Made by a program: the position numbers and the translations under genes | Shown: positions 1 to 7,564 of the stretch, in pieces | Numbering within the stretch: the stretch's first letter is position 1 | Layout: the number at the start of each line of letters is the position of its first letter | Notes under the pieces: model-generated | Databases searched by the model: none | What the model was told of the DNA's origin: nothing | Seen by the model: the letters and a program-made list of their open reading frames with translations, nothing else | From: Dyadobacter luteus | Lineage (GTDB): Bacteria; Bacteroidota; Bacteroidia; Cytophagales; Spirosomataceae | Length of the DNA: 64,000 nt | Direction of reading: 5' to 3' | Assembly: GCF_003383615.1 (NCBI RefSeq) | Contig: NZ_QNUL01000001.1 | Location: forward strand, 620,001 to 684,000

Positions 1-1418
1 TTTGCGATCGCAATCGGGTTCACCGGCGCGAATTGGTTGGCACCATTGTTCTCATCTCCCCCGCCCCACGATCCGTCCAGATTTCTTACCGGAACTTGGG
101 GTGTAAGCTGCAATGCGCTAGCTATTACGTTTTCCTGACTTGTAGTGAGGTTATCATTGGTTTGATTAAAACTAAGATTCGCGCCGATCGTCGCCCATTT
201 TCTTGGTTTGTTATCCAAATTCAATCTGAATCCGTATCTATCAAAACCCGAGCCTAAGGCAACACCATCTTGTTTTAAGTATTCGCCCGACAGATAATAA
301 GTCGTTTTCTCATTTCCCCCGCTCAGGCTTAACTGATGCTTGTTCATCGGTGCGCTTTTGAAAAGCTCCTTTTGCCAATCCGTTCCCGGACCCAAAAGTG
401 ATGGATCCAGAAATTCTCCCGGTGTATCTCCACCTGCGATCGCATGGTATTCACCCACCATTTGCGCATATTGTGACATATTCATCACCTTCATAGCTGA
501 TGGTGGCGTTTGCAGGCTATATTGATAGCCATAGGAAATTTTGGTATCACCTGCCTTTCCTCTTTTGGTCGTAACGATTAAAACGCCGTTGGTAGCGCGC
601 GAACCATATATTGCTGTTGCAGACGGACCTTGTAGTACTTCAATGGATTCAATATCAGCCGGATTTAAACCTGCAAGCGGATTCGAAGAGCTTTGTGCGC
701 CGTAGGAGGCAGACTGCCCGGGAATTTGCACGCCATCGACTACATACAATGGCTCATTGCTCCCGCTGATCGAATTTACCCCCCGGATATTCACAGAAAT
801 GCCACCGCCGGGTTGTCCCGAATTCTGTGTAACATATACACCCGCAGCCCGACCCTGAATAGCCTGTTCAATGGTCGTGTTCACTGTTTTCTCAATGTCC
901 TTGGCAGACACCGATGTTTGTGCTGTGGTCAGATCGGCGCGCTTCATTTCGCCATAACCAACAACAACGACCTCTTCCAAGGCTTTGTCATCCACTAGGA
1001 GCGTTACATTAATGGAACTTTGCACACCAATGGGCACTTCCTTTGATAAATACCCGACAAATGAGAATATCAGCACCGAGCTATTTGCCGGAACCGTAAG
1101 CGAATATTTACCGTCCGCACTCGTAGTGGTACCTTGCGTAGATCCTTTGATCACGATGCTGACCCCCGGAAGCGGTTCTCCTTTGTCGTCGACCACTTTC
1201 CCGGTCACATCAATGGCCGACAAGGTGCTTACAGCTGTTTTGTAGGAGCCTACTCCTGAGGTCATCTTGTTATGTCCATCGGCATTTACCTGCATCACAG
1301 CCACCAAAATGAGGCAGGCTGTTGTCCTGGTAAATTTTGTTACTTTAAAATAAAGAGGTGGCACCCTCCTGGCCATAGCCGAGGCATGGCTATGTTGACT
1401 TAGTAAAGCATGTTTCAT
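1..1418 (-). CDS. SusC/RagA-family TonB-dependent outer-membrane transporter, N-terminal part
   Basis: The gene runs off the left edge of the window, so only about 472 N-terminal residues are present. The start chosen is the ATG at 1418 (MKHALLSQ...), followed by a basic leader and hydrophobic signal (ACLILVAVMQV). A carboxypeptidase-D-like regulatory domain follows (VTGKVVDDKGEPLPGVSI), then the TonB-box-like EEVVVVGYG and the plug domain with the SusC signatures YVVDGV and IYGSRATNGVLIVTTKRG. There is no STN domain between signal and CarboxypepD_reg. SusC proteins import oligosaccharides through the outer membrane with a SusD partner; that partner would lie outside the window. It is the third SusC here and lies downstream of a GH26 mannanase, so manno-oligosaccharides are the inferred substrate. 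Confidence 0.93.
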   Translation of the reverse strand, partial: MKHALLSQHSHASAMARRVPPLYFKVTKFTRTTACLILVAVMQVNADGHNKMTSGVGSYKTAVSTLSAIDVTGKVVDDKGEPLPGVSIVIKGSTQGTTTSADGKYSLTVPANSSVLIFSFVGYLSKEVPIGVQSSINVTLLVDDKALEEVVVVGYGEMKRADLTTAQTSVSAKDIEKTVNTTIEQAIQGRAAGVYVTQNSGQPGGGISVNIRGVNSISGSNEPLYVVDGVQIPGQSASYGAQSSSNPLAGLNPADIESIEVLQGPSATAIYGSRATNGVLIVTTKRGKAGDTKISYGYQYSLQTPPSAMKVMNMSQYAQMVGEYHAIAGGDTPGEFLDPSLLGPGTDWQKELFKSAPMNKHQLSLSGGNEKTTYYLSGEYLKQDGVALGSGFDRYGFRLNLDNKPRKWATIGANLSFNQTNDNLTTSQENVIASALQLTPQVPVRNLDGSWGGGDENNGANQFAPVNPIAIA

Positions 1419-1531
1419 ACTATTTCAGTAATTGGGTTTAATATTTCATGATAAATTCTCTCGAAATTCCTGGCGGTATTTATTTCATAGTCTTTTACTG
1501 CATCCGGCCAAAGATTTCAGTGGGGAAGTGA

Positions 1532-1557
1532 CCACTTCGGAGGCTAATCCGAAGTGG
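1532..1557. terminator. hairpin 3' of GH26 gene
   Basis: CCACTTCGGA (1532-1541) and TCCGAAGTGG (1548-1557) form a perfect 10-bp stem with a 6-nt loop. It lies about 70 bp past the stop of the minus-strand GH26 gene and before the next SusC. There is no strong U-run, so it may be a terminator or an mRNA-stabilising 3' hairpin. Confidence 0.5.
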
Positions 1558-1626
1558 CTATTTGGCTAAACAGCATGATTTGCTTCGCTTTGATACATGT
1601 AGGCTAAGGGCCTCTAATAAGATGGG

Positions 1627-2766
1627 CTATTTGCCATAAATATTTTTTAGATCACTTTCAAACAATGTGTATTCATCGTCAAAAAACTTCTTGAAATCCG
1701 GCACGGCAGCATGTCCCGGAAAGGGTGCATAGTAATGCGTCGGACTTTTGGTATCGTTACGCCAGACAAGAACATAAGCCAGATTCAACTTATTCGTTTG
1801 TAACACTTTAAGCAAAACATCGGTATACCAAACAGGGTTAACAATGGATTCCAGACCAGTCTCGGTCATGGCGGCAAGCTTTTTGTTTTCCAGTGCAAAA
1901 TCGTTTACGATTTTGAGTTTTTTGATCGCCTGTTTCAAATCGTATTTGCCGTCGCGCCCCATGTCTCCATAATTATCCATTCCAACCAGGTCCACCCAGT
2001 TGTTCCCCGGATAACGCTCCGTAAATTCTGCAACGGTGTTGAATTTGTTATCCGGAGAAAACGCGTAAATCAGATTATGTACATCCAGACTGTCCCGCAG
2101 ATAACCAGCTGTAAATTGCCACAATGACTTGAACTCATCCGGCGTACAATGCGCTTTACCCCACCAGAACCAATCTCCGTCGAACTCATGATAAGGTCTG
2201 AAAATGAGTGGGATCTGCTCCCCGTTCGCGCCTTTCAAACTTTTGAACCATCCTGCAAGACCTTGCAGAATAACCTTATAATCCTGATGGTTTTTACCTC
2301 CCGGAATAATGTATTTAACAGCTGGCAATGACACCGAATCCTTCCAGTAAAAATCATCGCCCGATACCGGATTGGAAAAATGCCAGGAGATTGTCGTAAT
2401 GCCACCACGAGCGTAGGTATCGGTCACCAATTTTCTTAAACGCGCTTCACTTTTTTGAATTGATTCCTTGGACCTGCCAGTCAATGGCGCAATATCTACA
2501 CCCACTACCGCCGGATGTGAGCCAACCACCGACCTTACATCCGATCTTCCTGGCTCATCACGCCAGCCGTGCCCGTAATCGGTAGCGTCTTGATGGCCAA
2601 AAAGCGTATGTTTTTTGGCTAAATCATGCATATTCCTATAAAGTGCAGTTGTCTCTTTCGTCGCCTTTGGATCAATCAGTTTTTGAGCCCAAGCCATCGA
2701 TCCTGACACCATCATCAGTGCCGCCAACGCGATTGCTATTCTGTTTGTTTTGAAATTAAAATGCAT
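1627..2766 (-). CDS. GH26 beta-mannanase, secreted
   Basis: This 379-residue glycoside hydrolase family 26 enzyme cleaves internal beta-1,4-mannosidic bonds. A signal peptide (residues 1-27, ending SMAWAQ) precedes a single catalytic TIM barrel. Motifs include LFGHQDATDYGHGW near residue 55, the acid/base glutamate E194 in RPYHEFDGDWFWWG, and the nucleophile E302 in MTETGLES; both catalytic residues are intact. Length and layout match single-domain Bacteroidota mannanases. It follows the Hyi-like gene by 54 bp on the same strand, so the two are probably one transcript from the promoter near 3.9 kb. There is no T9SS tail, so it is likely periplasmic or surface-anchored by other means. Alternative GH26 specificities (xylanase, lichenase) cannot be excluded by reading alone. 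Confidence 0.93.
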   Translation of the reverse strand: MHFNFKTNRIAIALAALMMVSGSMAWAQKLIDPKATKETTALYRNMHDLAKKHTLFGHQDATDYGHGWRDEPGRSDVRSVVGSHPAVVGVDIAPLTGRSKESIQKSEARLRKLVTDTYARGGITTISWHFSNPVSGDDFYWKDSVSLPAVKYIIPGGKNHQDYKVILQGLAGWFKSLKGANGEQIPLIFRPYHEFDGDWFWWGKAHCTPDEFKSLWQFTAGYLRDSLDVHNLIYAFSPDNKFNTVAEFTERYPGNNWVDLVGMDNYGDMGRDGKYDLKQAIKKLKIVNDFALENKKLAAMTETGLESIVNPVWYTDVLLKVLQTNKLNLAYVLVWRNDTKSPTHYYAPFPGHAAVPDFKKFFDDEYTLFESDLKNIYGK

Positions 2767-2820
2767 TTGAAATAGGTATTACTGTATCGAAATGAACTGG
2801 AAAGGCAATTGGTTTTGGCA

Positions 2821-3717
2821 TTATGCCACATCACAAATACCAATAGCCTGTTTTAAAGATGCGATGTCATCCTTGCGGCTGGGCACAAATTCCTGTCCGA
2901 CAAATCCCTTATAGCCAGTGGCTACAATAGCCTTCATAATAGCAGGGTAATACAACTCCTGAGTTTCGTCAATTTCATTTCTTCCCGGCACGCCGCCAGT
3001 GTGGTAATGCGAAATGTACTTGCTGTATTTTTTGATGGTGGCAATCACGTCACCTTCCATGATCTGCATGTGGTAGATATCGTACAGCAATTTGAATTTT
3101 TCAGATCCTACCATATCACACAGACCTGCTCCCCACGAAGTGTGGTCGCACATGTAGTCTCTGTGATTTACCTTGCTGTTGAGCAGTTCCATTACCAGCG
3201 TCACATTGTGTTTCTCTGCAAGCGGCATGAGTTTTCTTAGACCAACCGCACAATTTCTCATGCCATCCAGATCGCTCATTCCACGGCGATTTCCTGAAAA
3301 ACAAATGATCTGATCATAACCTGCTTGCTGTACCCTTGGTATGATATCTTCAAAACCCCTGATGAGCTCGTCATGATTGGCCGGATCGCAAAAACCTTTA
3401 TCCAGACTTCTTGTCAATCCTTCTCCCCAGGGCAGGGCGCAGGTTAAGCCCATTTTTTTCAGAACCGGCCATTCCGCAGGACCGCACAATTCTATGGACG
3501 TGATGCCCAGTTTTTTCACTTCTTCTGCAAAGGTTTCGAAAGGAATTTTGTCATAACACCACCTGCATACAGAATGCATTATCTGTCCGTTCAAGACTGG
3601 TACAAACGCTTTTTCATTTGCGCCCCAAACGTCGGTCATTGTCAGGGGCATGCTCAACAAACCTGCTCCGGTGGCCATCGTTTTTAAAATAGAACGTCTG
3701 TTTTGATCAATCTCCAT
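2821..3717 (-). CDS. Hyi-like hydroxypyruvate isomerase / sugar isomerase-epimerase TIM barrel
   Basis: This 298-residue protein is of the AP-endonuclease-2/xylose-isomerase-like TIM-barrel superfamily, closest by motif to hydroxypyruvate isomerases. It starts with a twin-arginine signal (NRRSILKTMATGAGLLSMP), so the folded, metal-loaded enzyme is probably exported to the periplasm. Putative metal ligands are the glutamate in LVMELLN, the aspartate and histidine in LYDIYHMQ and the glutamate in GFVGQEF. HYHTGGVPGRNEID is the typical Hyi loop. It is the first gene of the transcript leading to the GH26 mannanase, and a promoter with the shared GGAAAACCCTA operator lies upstream. The true substrate is unknown; a mannose-derived sugar is more plausible here than hydroxypyruvate. 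Confidence 0.85.
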   Translation of the reverse strand: MEIDQNRRSILKTMATGAGLLSMPLTMTDVWGANEKAFVPVLNGQIMHSVCRWCYDKIPFETFAEEVKKLGITSIELCGPAEWPVLKKMGLTCALPWGEGLTRSLDKGFCDPANHDELIRGFEDIIPRVQQAGYDQIICFSGNRRGMSDLDGMRNCAVGLRKLMPLAEKHNVTLVMELLNSKVNHRDYMCDHTSWGAGLCDMVGSEKFKLLYDIYHMQIMEGDVIATIKKYSKYISHYHTGGVPGRNEIDETQELYYPAIMKAIVATGYKGFVGQEFVPSRKDDIASLKQAIGICDVA

Positions 3718-3885
3718 TAACTAAATATGTTTTTATAAATCTGAATACGCCGACATTTATTGTCGCATTTACTTCTAAGTGAGATCTTTATACAAGCTGT
3801 CAGTGGCCGTAACAGCGAAAGCGCCTGGCTTAGAACTCTTAAAACTGAAGCAACTGCCGGGGATTAGGAAATAGAATTTTTTCTT

Positions 3886-3956
3886 GCAAAAATAGGACGG
3901 AACTCCATGAGGATGGATTATGGAAAACCCTACTTTTTTAAAATTTAGGGTTTTCC
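3886..3956 (-). promoter_or_regulatory. promoter and palindromic operator of the isomerase-GH26 transcript
   Basis: Reading on the minus strand, a perfect 11-bp inverted repeat lies at 3946-3956 and 3922-3932 (TAGGGTTTTCC in one orientation, GGAAAACCCTA in the other) with a 13-bp AT-rich spacer. The -7 box TATTTTTG (3893-3886) matches TAnnTTTG. The operator edge is 36 bp from the box, so it sits near -42, a position typical of class II activation. Almost the same block occurs at 15518-15589 and a half site at 18292. Confidence 0.7.
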
Positions 3957-4133
3957 CTTAAAGTCAGTTCAAGTGTGCTGAGAGCAAGCCCGCCAACGAG
4001 GCGTGTTATAAAAATCCCACAAATCTTCAATTCAGGTTTCTGCATTAATACGACTCAATAACTCCTTGACTGTGAATCACATGCGCAATTGAGTGCATCT
4101 TCGGATTCCTCGTTTTAATTAGTGTGCATTGAA

Positions 4134-4283
4134 TGTACGATTGGCAATTCTTTCATTTACGGCACGAACGATTCGCAACCAGTTGAGAAAATTATGTAGC
4201 TTCATGCAGAAAAGATTGCATTGTATGAGCGGATGTTGAGAGAGAGGGATGAGATGATGGAGCGGTTGGTCAGAAATCAATAA
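4134..4283 (+). pseudogene. relic of an HTH (XRE-type) regulator C-terminus
   Basis: In one frame the sequence reads GTNDSQPVEKIM, stop (TAG 4197-4199), then LHAEKIALYERMLRERDE and MMERLVRNQ with a stop at 4281. The tail with an EKIALYERMLxERDEM heptad pattern is the usual coiled-coil end of Bacteroidota XRE-family repressors. The N-terminal HTH is missing and the internal TAG could be a single CAG change. It lies 27 bp before the possible start of the interrupted CHAT gene, so the two may once have been a regulator-effector pair. Confidence 0.5.
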
Positions 4284-4310
4284 ATTAAAATAAACATTTG
4301 AAGCTACGTT

Positions 4311-4364
4311 ATGGCTCTGCGAGACCTAATAGATGACCTAAATCACAAATTGACTTCCACATCG
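4311..4364 (+). pseudogene. possible 5' end of the CHAT gene cut by the IS
   Basis: An ATG at 4311 opens MALRDLIDDLNHKLTSTS, which runs directly into the left end of the insertion sequence. Directly on the other side of the element an open frame resumes with the CHAT-like protein. The assignment rests on position and frame only; no motif is recognisable in 18 residues. Confidence 0.35.
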
Positions 4365-4388
4365 TTGGGAATCGGGCGCATTTCAGAT

Positions 4389-5581
4389 CTACGCAGCGTG
4401 GCTTAATGCTTGTGTAACACAACTCCATCGATTACTTTCTCTGAGAACCCTCAAGTTTAGCATAGCCTGAGCTCCTTTGGGGGTCCACCGCTGTCCACTA
4501 CGCTTCATTCTTGTTTGTATGACGGTCCTATGCGCGGCTTCCATCGGGCCGTTCCCTATCATAAGTCCTTGACTGCGAAACGACTTATAATCCATTCTAT
4601 CAACGTTATTTTTATAGTATTCCAGAAGCTTTGTTCGTTGTTTCCTCACGTTTTTTGACAGCTTTCTAAGCTTCGCTATATTATCCAGAACATTCTGAGC
4701 AGAACCTTCCAGCAGCTCGCTTTTTTGAGCTTTAACCCATTTTTCGCGTCTGGCTATGTCCGTAAAATGTGAGTTTGCAAAGTCTGTTAAGTGTTCCACT
4801 GCATGATAGTAATCTAGAATGTGGGTTGCATTGGGAAATCTATTAGCCAGGTAGTTATGTATCCATTGTGCTCCATCTGTAATAAATACCAATCGGTCTT
4901 CACAATCTTTATAAGTGCCTAAGCTGGCTTCAAACTTGGGAATAAAATGGTTATAGGAACCTAAATGGCCGCTGTAAAAAGACTCGTCAAGTTTATAACG
5001 TATATTGCCTTGCTCTTTTGTGCCATTTTCTAATTTGCAATCCTCTCTGAAAATACGGCCGAGCTTGACCTCCTGCCAACCTTGATCCATTTGAATCATG
5101 CTCCCATCCATTGAAGCATATACCCTTTCAGTGCTGTTCAACTTCTGATGTTTGATCTCAGCCATTACATCTTCAGCAACTGCATTACCCAAGTAATCAG
5201 TTACTCTATATAACTGACTTTCAGATATATTAATACCCAATAAAGCATTTAATAATTCATTTGATTTTGAGTACACATCGCTCACCCCGGCGAGTGCCAT
5301 CAAATTTTGAAGATAGGGACTTATGAAAAAGCCGTTCGTTTTGGCCTTGTAACGATGTGTTTTGGACAGCTCTAATCTACCGAATCGGGTTTGACAGAAG
5401 TTTTTTTTCGCTTATCAGTAGACGTGCCCTTTTTTAAACTAGCCTGCATCACTTGCCCACCCAACTCCGTCCATGCTTTTATGAAACCTTCCTCGTAGGC
5501 ATAGAAGGTCTTTTCTGACTGTAAACCAGTTAATTTATCATAGTGAGCATCTACCAATGCATGTAATTCTTCGCGGGTCAT
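4389..5581 (-). CDS. ISKra4-family transposase, two frames joined by -1 frameshift
   Basis: A short first frame (5581-5372, 69 residues, MTREELHALVDAHYDKL...) ends at a TAG. The rest lies in the -1 frame and ends at 4389. The overlap contains a run of eight A residues (5408-5401 on the minus strand), read CGA AAA AAA ACT in the first frame; slipping back one base gives NFCQTRFGRLELSKTHRY and continues into MALAGVSDVYSKSNELL. The second part has the DDE-type core: VYASMDGSMI, RLVFITDGAQWIHNYL and THILDYYHAVEHL, then GNGPMEAAHRTV, typical of ISKra4 transposases. Programmed frameshifting is the likely mode, since both parts are otherwise intact. A simple inactivating indel would look the same. 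Confidence 0.85.
5401..5408 (-). other. A8 slippery site for -1 frameshift
   Basis: Eight consecutive A residues on the transposase coding strand give the heptamer A AAA AAA in the zero frame, the classical form for -1 slippage. It sits where the two transposase frames overlap. Confidence 0.6.
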
Positions 5582-5699
5582 ATCTGTAAAATTACTCGTT
5601 TTATTGAAAAGACCGCCTACTTGAGATCATACTTTAGGAGTTTCAAATATTTCAGCGTTAAGAAACTTTCGAAGCGAACTTTTGAAATGCGCCCGGTTA

Positions 5700-6505
5700 G
5701 GCAAATGTTTGCAGACGATTACAATCGAGAATCTGACATTTTAAAAACTGAATTTAATTTTATTCGAATAGGTTGCTTTGGAAGTGCTTCTCTCTACGTC
5801 ATTCTTGACATGAATGTCTCCGAATTTCCTCACAACCTATTCCTAGACTTGGACGGGAATTTTATTTATCATAAAAGACCCATCGCGAATATTATTTCGA
5901 CAGAGTGGTATTTAAGCAATTCTAGCAGAACAAAACTTACTCGAGATTTTACAAAATCAATTTGGATACCCACCGAGGGTGGAGATCTTGCAATTTCAAT
6001 ATTGTTTCAGAATTTAGAGGGAACGCTCACTACTGAGAGGTTTCATATCGAGCAAACTTTGGCTATTAAGTCGCCAATTTCGTCCGAGATGAACATTTTG
6101 GTAAGTCATGGAACAAATGAAATTGCTATTAATCAGGCAATATATCCAAACGAGAGTCCGAAACTGAATGTGTCACCCATTCTTGGTACAGGAAAAATTC
6201 TCATTCTCTTTGTTTGCCATTCGGGATCAATAAGATCAACTCCATTTGAAAATAGCGTATCTACATTGGTAAAGAAATTTCTTTCAGAAGGATATGTATC
6301 AATTATAGCACCATTTTGGTCTCTGCATATAGATATTCCGCCAATATGGTTACCCAAGTTATTAGAAGAACTTAATAAAGGCGAAAGCCTTGCTCATGCC
6401 GTGCATCAGGCAAACCTTGTGGTCTTCGATAGTTTTCCAACAATTGCCGCATGGGCTTGTCTACATTTATATGGAGATCCTCACATTACATTGGAAACTA
6501 ATTAA
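5700..6505 (+). pseudogene. CHAT-domain protease-like protein, 5' end disrupted by IS
   Basis: The open frame starts inside the right end of the insertion sequence (an ATG at 5621) but native coding probably begins near 5700. The C-terminal half shows the CHAT (caspase/HetF-associated) fold: the catalytic-histidine motif NILVSHGTNE (H codon at 6107), the catalytic-cysteine motif ILFVCHSGS (C codon at 6215), then SIIAPFWSL, LLEELNKGESLAHAVHQAN and the family-ending AAWACLHLYGDPHI. The H/C dyad is intact. CHAT proteins are caspase-like proteases used in several bacterial immune and cell-death systems. The region is AT-richer than the mannan genes around it. Whether a truncated protein is still made is unknown. 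Confidence 0.75.
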
Positions 6506-6591
6506 GACTCAAAATTCACAGATATAAGAACACTATTTCGAAAGACATTCGTGTTCAGATCGGCTAGATTCAAGAGCGTATTCAGATGCTG

Positions 6592-6705
6592 TTACTCCGA
6601 TAGATTGGTCGCATCATCTGGGTAGTTGCCGGCCATTATGCATTCCGCAATACCTTCTTTCAACTTGTTTTCATTGTAGTAAAAAGTGCCGCGGATTGAT
6701 GTTCC
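6592..6705 (-). pseudogene. relic of a MobB/relaxase-type mobilization protein
   Basis: One frame reads IRGTFYYNENKLKEGIAE then CIMAGNYPDDATNLSE and stop. The pattern YNENKxKEGxAECIxAxNYPxD is the N-terminal signature of Bacteroidota relaxase/mobilization nucleases. The rest of the gene, about 350 residues, is absent. It joins directly to the RadC relic. Confidence 0.6.
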
Positions 6706-6799
6706 AGCCATTGGAAACTTCAAGAATACCTAGCACGCGGCTGGCATTGTTCAATAAAAGCATCTTGAACTCTTCAATAAATTCGAGTGCCATGGGGCT
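6700..6799 (-). pseudogene. relic of a RadC-like JAB-domain protein
   Basis: The frame from 6799 reads SPMALEFIEEFKMLLLNN and ASRVLGILEVSNG, matching the RadC segment xxFxEEFKVLLLNRANRVLGIxxVSxGG. It is preceded by a stop and truncated on both sides. RadC-like genes are common cargo of Bacteroidota mobile elements. Confidence 0.6.
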
Positions 6800-6807
6800 T
6801 CACCCTG

Positions 6808-7458
6808 TCAGAGCTTACCCTGAACGATCTGAACATTCCTGACGATTGCTTCTTCTACTTTTTCCGGATGATGGGAACAGATATACAATCCTACAAAGAG
6901 TTGGGTAGGTAGGTCAGGCATGCGATGCGAACCGACGGTCTGTAAGGCTTCCCCTTTTTTTGCTACGCGCATGGTATACGCATTGCCCTTGCGCTCAACC
7001 TGGATTGTCTGAATATTTTTTTGGGAACTAAAAATTTCGTCTTCCGGATCACGCATTGCCATGCCCTTTTTTACTCGCCACTGCAATACGGTCAGGCCAT
7101 CGCCATGCGCTACGGCACTGATGTGCGCGGCATCCTCGGTCAGTGATTCACGAACCATCCAGCCTACTTTTCGATGCGGATCTGTACCGGCTCCTTCAAA
7201 CTCAAAATCGGCAGTTACAGTGAAATCACCACTTATTTTTTTGAACAGAAACTGAAATTCATCCCGTGCAAACCAGATGTTGTATCCCGAACCAAGGAGC
7301 CTGTATTCCCTGGTCGACGCGTTGTAAATCGATGAGCCGGCCAGTTTAGGCTTGCCAATATCCTGGCTATGCTGGAAAACACCAATTGGTTTGTCGGCGG
7401 TGAAGCTGATAGAAATCCCAATGGCTGCGATAAAGAGAAATAAATTTGCTGTACGCAT
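6808..7458 (-). CDS. secreted DUF1349 concanavalin-like protein
   Basis: This 216-residue protein has an N-terminal signal peptide (residues 1-20, LFLFIAAIGISISFT) and one DUF1349/'regulation of enolase 1-like' beta-sandwich domain. Visible motifs are YNIWFARDEFQFLFKKISGDFTV, KVGWMVRESL and LFVGLYICSHHPE, which match laminin-G/concanavalin-type folds often linked to glycan-active proteins. No catalytic residues can be named; a carbohydrate-binding accessory role is inferred. It is the last gene on the minus strand after the large GH26, SusC and SusD genes, with an inverted repeat at 7504-7546 in between that may lower its expression. The mobile-DNA scar begins right after its stop. Confidence 0.75.
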   Translation of the reverse strand: MRTANLFLFIAAIGISISFTADKPIGVFQHSQDIGKPKLAGSSIYNASTREYRLLGSGYNIWFARDEFQFLFKKISGDFTVTADFEFEGAGTDPHRKVGWMVRESLTEDAAHISAVAHGDGLTVLQWRVKKGMAMRDPEDEIFSSQKNIQTIQVERKGNAYTMRVAKKGEALQTVGSHRMPDLPTQLFVGLYICSHHPEKVEEAIVRNVQIVQGKL

Positions 7459-7503
7459 GAATCAAAAAATATTTATTAACCAACTGTGCTGTATTGAATA
7501 AAC

Positions 7504-7546
7504 TAACCCACTTCCCGAAAGCATCCAGCTCCCGTGAAGTGGGTTA
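7504..7546. terminator. inverted repeat between susD and the DUF1349 gene
   Basis: TAACCCACTTC (7504-7514) and GAAGTGGGTTA (7536-7546) form a perfect 11-bp stem with a 21-nt loop. It lies just past the susD stop on the minus strand and is a likely terminator or partial read-through attenuator. Confidence 0.55.
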
Positions 7547-7564
7547 ATCAAAGGACACAATGGA

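Larger units (their letters stand above)
4365..5702 (-). mobile_element. ISKra4-type insertion sequence
   Basis: The element is bounded by imperfect inverted repeats: AATCGGGCGCATTTCAG at 4370-4386 on the left, and on the right, at 5682-5699, its complement with core TGAAATGCGCCCGGTT. The two share a 13-bp perfect core (CGGGCGCATTTCA). Between them is one two-frame transposase gene and nothing else. The exact outer ends and any target duplication could not be fixed by eye, so bounds are good to a few bases. It separates a small 5' open frame from the CHAT-domain frame. Confidence 0.8.

Noticed and set aside
33-1245. Several short plus-strand open frames at the left edge
   Set aside because: They are shadows opposite the SusC coding sequence, which has clear domains on the minus strand.
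4205-4283. An intact small HTH gene
   Set aside because: Only the C-terminal coil is present and an in-frame TAG interrupts it, so it was listed as a relic.
5621-5700. Native N-terminus of the CHAT-like protein at the ATG 5621
   Set aside because: This part lies inside the insertion sequence, including its right inverted repeat, so it cannot be the original start.
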